This document shows positions 27,680 to 33,523 of a stretch of DNA of 33,523 bases, one piece after another. The first letter of the stretch is position 1. Every line of letters begins with the position of its first letter. Origin of the DNA: a virus; IMG/VR virus record IMGVR_UViG_3300022929_000105, positions 1 to 33,523 of that record; one strand, given 5' to 3'. The position numbers and the translations under genes are program-made. The notes beneath the pieces are model-generated. The model saw only the letters and a program-made list of their open reading frames with translations. It did no database searches and was not told the origin of the DNA.

Positions 27680-30600
27680 TAATATCCACCACTTCCGCTA
27701 CTTCCACTTGAACCTCCACTGCTAGTACTGGTTCCTCCTGTGTTACTACTATTTAACCCATCGTTGCTTACATTATAAGTGCCGTGGTAGTAAGTTACAC
27801 CATTAGGCATATAGAATGTTTGTCCAAAGAACGTGTGTGAATGGCTAGTGCCATCACCTGCCTCTGACGCCGCGTCTGCTGTTGCATATAAAGGATAGTA
27901 TCCGTTAATTGCATAAGGTCCGTTATCAGCAGTTGCTCCTGCTGTTGCACCTTGTACTGCTGAACCAATCTGCTGTAAAGTTTCTTGGTTAAAGTCTGAA
28001 ACTATCTTTATATCACTTACTGTCGCTGTACTCATAAAAATTTCGTCTGGTTCACATCTCACCACAAACAAGTCTCCAAATCTTCTGCTTGGATCCTTAG
28101 GTACAATTACTAAACTACCTAATACATCATTTGTTTGAGTGTGAACGTATGCTGTTAATTCTGTAAAGTAAAAACTTTCACCAAAGTCCCAATTCTGTAT
28201 ATTAAAGAATTGGTCTATTGCTTGTTTAACTCTACTCTTAATTTCGTTATCACTAATTGTAACACTTGGCAATTTGATTGCTTTAAATGTTGCTTGTAAT
28301 TCTGGAAGTGCTTCTGTGCCGAATAACACTTTGAACTTTCCGCTTCTATAAATTATTTGGTCTGAAATACTCTTATATTTTTCTAAGTCACTAAAGTTTT
28401 GTGATAATGTTTCAGAAGTTGGACCAAGTGGGAAAGTTTTACCTAACTCTGTTGAGTTTTTATATTTTAAAACTTCTGAATAATATGTTCTTGTTAAAAC
28501 AAACATTTCTACAATATTACTAATACTAGGATCTATTCTTATGTCACTAGGAGCAACGTGTTCCCATTTAAAACTTACTGGGCGGTATGTAGTGTTGGTA
28601 TTCTGTGTGAAAGATCTTCCATTCTTTACTGTATAACTTTGACTGTCTGTTAGTATAACATTAGTTGAATCTGTGAATTCAATCTGTAAGTCAAATAATT
28701 CTTTTGTATCTGCTACATACACTTTCTTGCCGTGTAATTTTGCTTTGTTGTTTGTTAAATATGTTTGAGCAAAAGTTTTTGTAGGTACTAATATTAATGT
28801 AAATTGTGTAAAGTCTGTTTGGTCTAATACATTTGAACCTGGTGCTAAGTTTTCATTTAAGAAATCTACTATTGCACTTGTTTCTGCTCTGTAATCTAAT
28901 ATACCTGTTTTGATAGGTCTGATAAAGTCGTTACCTTGTAAATCTTTTTGATTTTCAAAAAATACTAAATCGTCTGGATCTACAAATCTACTGAATGCAA
29001 GTGGTTCATCTGGTACGCCATCAAAGTCTGTGTCGACCGGTAGCACTTCAATTTTTCTGTAATCTATATATCCGTCTGCGTATGTAAACTTGTCTGAAAT
29101 ATCAAATCTAATATTTTCATCTAATCTTTCTCTAGTATCTGAATATTTTACTTTAAGTACGTCTTGATTTCCTAACCCTAATGTTCTTTTAGAATCAAAC
29201 TCATTAACTTTAATTGTGGTGTTACTTGTAACATCAACTGAGCCTTGTATTTGTGCATTTGCTCTTTGTAAACTGGTTGTGGAAACATTACCTCTATATG
29301 TGTTTGTGCCTGTGCTATCTACAACCACATACGCAATGTTGCTGTTTGCACCGCCTTGTACATTTGATGCAAATTTGCTCAAAGGTATTTCTACACTATT
29401 TGGCAAGTTTGTAATTTTACCTGAATTAGGTTTTACTACTGCTTGTCCATTTGAATTTGTTTGACTATTAACACTCATCTCTACGGTGATAGGACTTATA
29501 AATTCGTTACCACTGTATGTGTCTGACACACTAACGTTAGCATCGCCACCTTGTAATAAGCCAAAGTTAGAAATCATTTTAATACTTAATTCGTTTGCTC
29601 TAACATCTCTATTTTTGAGAACAATTTCAGGACTATTTCCTGTTGGAGTATAATAGTTATTTGTATCTTTTAATTGCCAAGCATCACCTACACCGTCTGC
29701 ATTAGTATCTACCCAATAGTAAGTTTCTTCAATACTTGGCTTACTGTTATTATCTAACAGTTCGATAACATCTTTTTTAACATTACCTGTTGCAGGGTCA
29801 ACTGTATAATTTTCATCTGCATCAATAAATTGTACATCTTCAAAACTTTCAAATAAAAGTTTTTTACCTCTTGTGGTCATTTTAAATGAGTAGTCGTCAT
29901 CTGATGAACCTTCTTCGTATTCGAACTTGGCAATCCAACAAGCACCTGTACTTAAATCAGCACTATACTCTGCGTCTTTTTGTAGAATCGAGTTATTGAT
30001 TACAAAGAAATGTGTTTGCGATGCTCCTGAAGGATTAGGATTATACCCTAAACCAAAGTCTCTTTTTGAACTTATCTCAGTAGTAATAGCCGTTGTGATA
30101 TTTTCTATTAAGTTAGGTTGCACACTAACAACTAATTCTGTTGCTCTCCAGCCATTCTCTAAGGATGTTGACATTGTGATTGGACCTTTACCTGCACTTG
30201 AACTAGTAATTAGTCCTCCGTTATTCTGTATATCTTTTATAACAACCCATTTGTATTTTGAACTATCCGTAGGACTTTGGAATTTTATTCTTGCATTTTC
30301 TTGTATTTGTCTATACACGTCGCCTACTTGATTGTTTTTAAGTACTGTTGGAGTACCACCAGTATCTATTGTTAAATAACCTGTTGTGCTTGTTGCTCTA
30401 TTTGGTTGTGTTACCCATTTAATCACAGAGTAGTTTCTGGTTAAATCAAAAATTAAACTGTCGTCTGCTAAATGAATATTTCTGTAATCTTCATATATAA
30501 AGTTTTTTAAATGACTGTTGCTCAGTTTACTTGTAATTAATGATTCTACTACTTCTGATAAAACTGTACTACCATCTATATTAATAATGTTTACGTCTTT

Positions 30601-32073
30601 GGCGTCTTCTTTGTAAAGCAGTCCATCTTCACCATAAACAGTTACACTTTGATACTTGCCTGTTGGGTCGTTTATGTCAATAAATCTACTGTGACCTGAG
30701 TGTGTTCTATTAATTGCTTTTAATTTTAATATATTGTTATTAACTGCATAAGGATAAACATTATAGTCTTGTGCTGATACCATTCTATCTTGTGATTGGT
30801 ATACTTGTGGTGCTCGTTGTTTGATACTTTGTATGCTTTCAGCAGGAGTACCGTTAGAAACTGTATATTGTAGACTGCAGAACAATGTTAATACTTGATT
30901 GTTTCCGTTTGCATCTGTATATGGAATATTAATTTGTTTGTCAACTGCATCTGTTGGGTTAATTGTTTGATATGTGCCGGCACTACTTCTGTACCACATT
31001 CTGAATGTGCCGACTGGTATAGCACCAAAGTTACCGTCAGCAAATTTAACTATAACATTATCTTCAAAGCCACTGTCTACTGCATATACTCTTTTATTAT
31101 CTAATGCTAAGTTGTTATAAAACAATGTTTGACCAATTAGATTAGGAACTTTATTCCACTGATTTAACACTTCTCCTGCATTGTTTATTTCTTGTACCCA
31201 AACATCACTTTCATTAATCATAGTTTGGTCTATTGATACTTGATTATTTTTTATAGGCTTATCAAAAATTGCGTCTTGGTATTCTAATGTTCCTTGTTTG
31301 AACATCAAAAAGAATCCAGTATTACTGCCTGATAGACCTCTGCCGTCATTTCTATAAATTAGTTGGAATGGTGCATCTGGATCTGGTGCTTTTTCTTTAA
31401 ATGCTTTAGATTCGCTGAACTCTGCACTTACCATTTCATATGGAACACCTGTGCCGTTTAATGTTAAACTGAATGGGAATGTTACGTTTGTTCCTGGTAT
31501 ACTATTAACTTGATATAATTCTGAACTTATGCCGCCTATTATTTCTTTGGCAACTGGTTTTGTAAACTTGTTGTATGTACTTAATGAAGCATTCATTATG
31601 CTGATAAATTTATCATAACTTTCGCTTTCTGATGCATCATCAAAATTAACACGTTCGTTAGCAATACTTCTGCCAAAACTGTCTGTGACGTCTTGAGTAG
31701 TTTGTACTGCTGTTACTTTCATTATGCCGGCACTTGCTGTATTACGTTTAGGTGCATAACCTAACATTTTTGCCAGACGTAACACACTTTCTCTGCTTTC
31801 AGCAGTTGACAAGAAGTTTTCTCTGGTGTTAAGGTCTACCCTAAATGCTAAATTTTGACTTAGGTATGCTAACAATTCTATAATTGCAATAAATTCTGAA
31901 CTTTCTATGTAGTCATTGAATTTTTCAGGATAGTTTTCCCTGATATATGTAATCATAGACTGACGTATTGTGTTAAAGTCGTATGCTTTAAAATTTACGT
32001 TAGTGAATGCCTTATAGGCTGTCTGCCAATCTTCTGCGGCGAATAAATTATTTTGTCTTATGTCCTGCGCCAT
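27679..32073 (-). CDS. 6: Baseplate wedge protein gp6-like, 1464 aa
   Basis: The N-terminus aligns by eye with T4 gp6: FNTIRQSMITYIRENYPEKF (33-52), FIAIIELLAYLSQNLAFRVD (61-80), ENFLSTAESRESVLRLAKMLGYAPKR (85-110). The region near 1275-1365 (DQFFNIQNWDFGESFYFTELTAYVH, then VIVPKDPSRRFGDLF) corresponds to the conserved C-terminal part of gp6/gpJ-type wedge proteins. Gp6 forms the dimer ring that joins wedges around the hub and holds gp25 and gp7. At 1464 aa it is more than twice the T4 length (about 660). The extra sequence lies mostly between residues 600 and 1250 and holds two calcium-binding-like loops (DTNADGVGDAW near 790; DTDFDGVPDEP near 1018). The last 60 residues carry a His/aromatic tag followed by a Gly/Ser tail. 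The start has AGGT 5 nt upstream, overlapping the gp25 stop codon. Confidence 0.9.
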   Translation of the reverse strand: MAQDIRQNNLFAAEDWQTAYKAFTNVNFKAYDFNTIRQSMITYIRENYPEKFNDYIESSEFIAIIELLAYLSQNLAFRVDLNTRENFLSTAESRESVLRLAKMLGYAPKRNTASAGIMKVTAVQTTQDVTDSFGRSIANERVNFDDASESESYDKFISIMNASLSTYNKFTKPVAKEIIGGISSELYQVNSIPGTNVTFPFSLTLNGTGVPYEMVSAEFSESKAFKEKAPDPDAPFQLIYRNDGRGLSGSNTGFFLMFKQGTLEYQDAIFDKPIKNNQVSIDQTMINESDVWVQEINNAGEVLNQWNKVPNLIGQTLFYNNLALDNKRVYAVDSGFEDNVIVKFADGNFGAIPVGTFRMWYRSSAGTYQTINPTDAVDKQINIPYTDANGNNQVLTLFCSLQYTVSNGTPAESIQSIKQRAPQVYQSQDRMVSAQDYNVYPYAVNNNILKLKAINRTHSGHSRFIDINDPTGKYQSVTVYGEDGLLYKEDAKDVNIINIDGSTVLSEVVESLITSKLSNSHLKNFIYEDYRNIHLADDSLIFDLTRNYSVIKWVTQPNRATSTTGYLTIDTGGTPTVLKNNQVGDVYRQIQENARIKFQSPTDSSKYKWVVIKDIQNNGGLITSSSAGKGPITMSTSLENGWRATELVVSVQPNLIENITTAITTEISSKRDFGLGYNPNPSGASQTHFFVINNSILQKDAEYSADLSTGACWIAKFEYEEGSSDDDYSFKMTTRGKKLLFESFEDVQFIDADENYTVDPATGNVKKDVIELLDNNSKPSIEETYYWVDTNADGVGDAWQLKDTNNYYTPTGNSPEIVLKNRDVRANELSIKMISNFGLLQGGDANVSVSDTYSGNEFISPITVEMSVNSQTNSNGQAVVKPNSGKITNLPNSVEIPLSKFASNVQGGANSNIAYVVVDSTGTNTYRGNVSTTSLQRANAQIQGSVDVTSNTTIKVNEFDSKRTLGLGNQDVLKVKYSDTRERLDENIRFDISDKFTYADGYIDYRKIEVLPVDTDFDGVPDEPLAFSRFVDPDDLVFFENQKDLQGNDFIRPIKTGILDYRAETSAIVDFLNENLAPGSNVLDQTDFTQFTLILVPTKTFAQTYLTNNKAKLHGKKVYVADTKELFDLQIEFTDSTNVILTDSQSYTVKNGRSFTQNTNTTYRPVSFKWEHVAPSDIRIDPSISNIVEMFVLTRTYYSEVLKYKNSTELGKTFPLGPTSETLSQNFSDLEKYKSISDQIIYRSGKFKVLFGTEALPELQATFKAIKLPSVTISDNEIKSRVKQAIDQFFNIQNWDFGESFYFTELTAYVHTQTNDVLGSLVIVPKDPSRRFGDLFVVRCEPDEIFMSTATVSDIKIVSDFNQETLQQIGSAVQGATAGATADNGPYAINGYYPLYATADAASEAGDGTSHSHTFFGQTFYMPNGVTYYHGTYNVSNDGLNSSNTGGTSTSSGGSSGSSGSGGY
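27685..27690 (-). promoter_or_regulatory. Ribosome-binding site (GGTGGA) of the giant gene
   Basis: GGTGGA lies within the last codons of gp6, 5 nt before the giant gene's ATG. It supports re-initiation at the TAATG junction. Confidence 0.55.
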
Positions 32074-32080
32074 ACTCTAC

Positions 32081-32494
32081 CTAATACGTTGTTGTGCCTT
32101 GAGTGGATTCAATTCCACCACTATTCAGTGATACGCCTGTAGTTGCTTCAAATTCTGCTACAAGTATATCTTCTGTAAGGTCTGGTTTATATTCCAAATG
32201 AATTTCACATCTTAATGTGTTGTCCATTGCGGAAACATTTAAATTAAGTAAATTTACTCTGGGGTCTGCGTTTACAATTTCTGTAACGTCATCTTTAACA
32301 AAACCAATGGTTGCTTCTGTTAAAGGCTCCATTAACAAATCAGGTATAATACTACCAAACTCTGGTAGCATAACTCTTTCCCCTTTTGATGTTTTAAGTT
32401 GATTTAAAATGTCTTGCTTGACTAATTCTAAATCTTCTAAATTAAAAGGAGGTCCAATTCTATCTACTGTACTAAAACCTTTAAATGTTGCCAT
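32081..32494 (-). CDS. 25: Baseplate wedge protein gp25-like, 137 aa
   Basis: The motif KTSKGERVMLPEFGSIIPDLLMEPLT (34-59) matches the GPW/gp25 family core, in which T4 gp25 has RKGSRPFDPEFG. The downstream part (VKDDVTEIVNADPRVNLLNLNVSAMDNTLRCEIHLEYKP) follows the same family pattern. Length is close to T4 gp25 (132 aa). Gp25 sits at the inner end of the baseplate wedge, where it binds gp6 and serves as the nucleus for sheath assembly. The old name, lysozyme-like, reflects fold similarity and not proven activity. The next Met is residue 42, so the start at 32494 must be right. No Shine-Dalgarno sequence precedes it and a late-promoter octamer ends 5 nt upstream. Gp6 follows after 7 bp. Confidence 0.9.
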   Translation of the reverse strand: MATFKGFSTVDRIGPPFNLEDLELVKQDILNQLKTSKGERVMLPEFGSIIPDLLMEPLTEATIGFVKDDVTEIVNADPRVNLLNLNVSAMDNTLRCEIHLEYKPDLTEDILVAEFEATTGVSLNSGGIESTQGTTTY

Positions 32495-32499
32495 ACTGA

Positions 32500-32507
32500 T
32501 ATTTATC
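32500..32507 (-). promoter_or_regulatory. Phage late promoter octamer (GATAAATA), 5 nt before the gp25 ATG
   Basis: The minus strand reads GATAAATATCAGTATG. This is the likely late promoter for gp25, gp6 and the giant gene. With T4 spacing the first transcribed base would be the A of the ATG. Confidence 0.65.
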
Positions 32508-32513
32508 TAATTA

Positions 32514-32522
32514 ATTATAACA
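32514..32522 (-). promoter_or_regulatory. Possible extended -10 sigma70-type promoter (TGTTATAAT)
   Basis: TGTTATAAT on the minus strand matches the bacterial extended -10 element TGnTATAAT exactly. No convincing -35 box is present, which extended -10 promoters can do without. It would start a transcript near 32507, about 13 nt before gp25, still without a Shine-Dalgarno site. In AT-rich DNA such a match may be chance. Confidence 0.35.
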
Positions 32523-32573
32523 CGTTTTAATACGCACATTTTCCTGTATAAAAATATCTATTTTTTAGTCGTA

Positions 32574-32581
32574 GATAAGTA
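32574..32581 (+). promoter_or_regulatory. Late-promoter-like octamer (GATAAGTA), 5 nt before the nucleosidase ATG
   Basis: The plus strand reads GATAAGTACAAGTATG. It differs by one base from the GATAAATA octamer used on the other strand and has the same 5 nt distance to the ATG as at gp25 and the 209 aa gene. Confidence 0.45.
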
Positions 32582-32586
32582 CAAGT

Positions 32587-33144
32587 ATGAACACATTATT
32601 GGTAGTTGCATTAAAGTCCGAATTAGAGGACATCGAATACAAACACACATTATACACAGGTATAGGCAAAGTAAATGCCGCCTGGAAACTCACGAAATAT
32701 CTATGCGATAATCCAGACATAGAAAACGTAGTAAACTACGGAAGTGCTGGAGGTATAAATCCTGACTTTAGAGGGTTACTTAAATGTACTAAATTCTTGC
32801 AAGGAGACATAGATTGTAGACCTTTAGGAGTTCCGTTAGGGCATACGCCATACGAAGATATTCAACAGTTTGATTTCAATGAAGATTTTGTAGATGGCAA
32901 AACCTGTATGACGTTTGACCAATTTCAATTAACAAAACCTGCTATAGAAGTAGACTGTGTTGATATGGAGGCATACGCATTAGCAAAAGTTTGTCATAAT
33001 ATGAACAAACATTTTACATCATACAAGTGGATTAGTGATATTGTGGGAGGTGCCGACCAGTCTGCTCAATGGAAAGAGAACTTTAATACAGGGCAAGATA
33101 TATTTAAAACTATATTCAAAACAGATTATGGCATTGAACTTTAA
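32587..33144 (+). CDS. Compact MTA/SAH nucleosidase-like protein, 185 aa
   Basis: The protein follows the 5'-methylthioadenosine/S-adenosylhomocysteine nucleosidase (PNP/UDP phosphorylase superfamily) pattern. Visible matches to the E. coli enzyme are TLLVVALKSELE with Glu12 at the same position as catalytic E12, YTGIGKVNAA (23-32), NYGSAGG (50-56), VDMEAYALAKVCHNMN (125-140) with Glu128 at the place of E174, and KWISDIVGGAD (147-157) with Asp151 at the place of catalytic D197. It is about 47 residues shorter than the E. coli protein; the loss falls in the first hairpin and the middle loops. The predicted reaction removes adenine from MTA or SAH, relieving product inhibition of methyltransferases or polyamine synthesis; another nucleoside substrate is possible. 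The start is fixed because the first strand begins at residue 3. No Shine-Dalgarno site is seen. Confidence 0.75.
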   Translation: MNTLLVVALKSELEDIEYKHTLYTGIGKVNAAWKLTKYLCDNPDIENVVNYGSAGGINPDFRGLLKCTKFLQGDIDCRPLGVPLGHTPYEDIQQFDFNEDFVDGKTCMTFDQFQLTKPAIEVDCVDMEAYALAKVCHNMNKHFTSYKWISDIVGGADQSAQWKENFNTGQDIFKTIFKTDYGIEL

Positions 33145-33523
33145 TAAAATTTGGGGGTTTGGGTGTAGTTTTATGTATGGTACAACCATTGTAGATGGTG
33201 ATCCAGAGTATGTAAGAGACACAATCGGCTGGGGAGGAATAATAGGAAAAGAATTAGGCTGTCCTTCCCAAAGTTGTGCTGTAAGTGGGTTCGGTAATCA
33301 AGAAATTGTAAATCACTTTTTCAAAATACTTCCAGATATTAAAAAAGACGACTTAGTTATAATCAGTTGGAGTAATCCTCACAGATTTTATTATGCAGAT
33401 CCTAACTGGACAATGGGATCGATAAATCAAATGAGTAATTTTGATATTCTCACTTTACCAAGCAGATTAAAAACTATGTTGACTGCAAGTAGAGAAATAT
33501 CTTTACTTTATGAAGAAGATATT
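33128..33523 (+). CDS. SGNH/GDSL-hydrolase-like protein, 3' end cut by window edge
   Basis: An open frame of 132 codons begins with ATG at 33128, inside the last codons of the nucleosidase gene (17 bp overlap in another frame), and runs off the right edge. Key parts are IWGFGCSFMYGT (8-19), resembling block I of phage SGNH-like proteins with Ser14 as candidate nucleophile; SGFGNQEIVNHFFKIL (53-68), a possible Gly/Asn block; and DDLVIISWSNPHRFYYAD (74-91), resembling the strand with the W-S-x-xxR pattern that follows. This family includes esterases and acetyl-hydrolases acting on glycans, and is common in marine phages as I recall. The catalytic Asp/His pair near the C-terminus lies outside the window, so activity cannot be judged. 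The downstream ATG at 33173 cuts the motif, so the start is 33128. Confidence 0.6.
   Translation, partial: MALNFNKIWGFGCSFMYGTTIVDGDPEYVRDTIGWGGIIGKELGCPSQSCAVSGFGNQEIVNHFFKILPDIKKDDLVIISWSNPHRFYYADPNWTMGSINQMSNFDILTLPSRLKTMLTASREISLLYEEDI

Overview
The window is a stretch of the late, virion-structural region of a T4-like contractile-tailed phage (myovirus), most likely a marine one. I base this on three things. A gp25 – gp6 – giant-protein series runs on the minus strand in the order of T4 genes 25-6-7. The late-promoter octamer (GATAAATA, cf. T4 TATAAATA) stands before several operons. Several proteins resemble, from memory, conserved structural or hypothetical proteins of marine cyanophages and SAR11 phages. 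The DNA is AT-rich, gene spacing is tight, and I saw no tRNA, rRNA, insertion sequence, integrase, CRISPR array or host housekeeping operon. The host cannot be read from the sequence; a picocyanobacterium or a SAR11-type bacterium is an inference.

Layout, in minus-strand transcription order from the right. Gp25 (baseplate wedge, 137 aa) is followed after 7 bp by an unusually long gp6-like wedge protein (1464 aa). Gp6 overlaps by one base a single 6637-residue ORF that fills 59% of the window and sits where T4 has gene 7. Next come three separately promoted virion genes: a 209 aa structural protein, a 659 aa fibre-like protein with a G2-like C-terminal domain, and a 300 aa structural protein. 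The last minus-strand block (4078 down to the left edge) is a tightly coupled operon of eight genes. Three of them encode GT-A-like glycosyltransferase candidates, interleaved with small conserved hypotheticals and a two-helix membrane protein. The last glycosyltransferase-like gene is cut by the window edge.

On the right, a 92 bp divergent intergenic region separates gp25 from a plus-strand pair: a compact methylthioadenosine/S-adenosylhomocysteine nucleosidase-like gene and an overlapping SGNH-hydrolase-like gene cut by the right edge.

How the genes may work together: gp25, gp6 and the giant protein would build the baseplate periphery, and the 209, 659 and 300 aa proteins would add fibre or whisker parts. 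The glycosyltransferase-like operon could modify virion proteins or cell-surface glycans. The nucleosidase would handle SAM by-products. The most notable non-coding signal is that at three gene starts the late-promoter octamer lies exactly 5 nt before the ATG. By T4 geometry this would put transcription start at the A of the ATG and give leaderless late mRNAs, while other genes here have an ordinary leader with a Shine-Dalgarno sequence.
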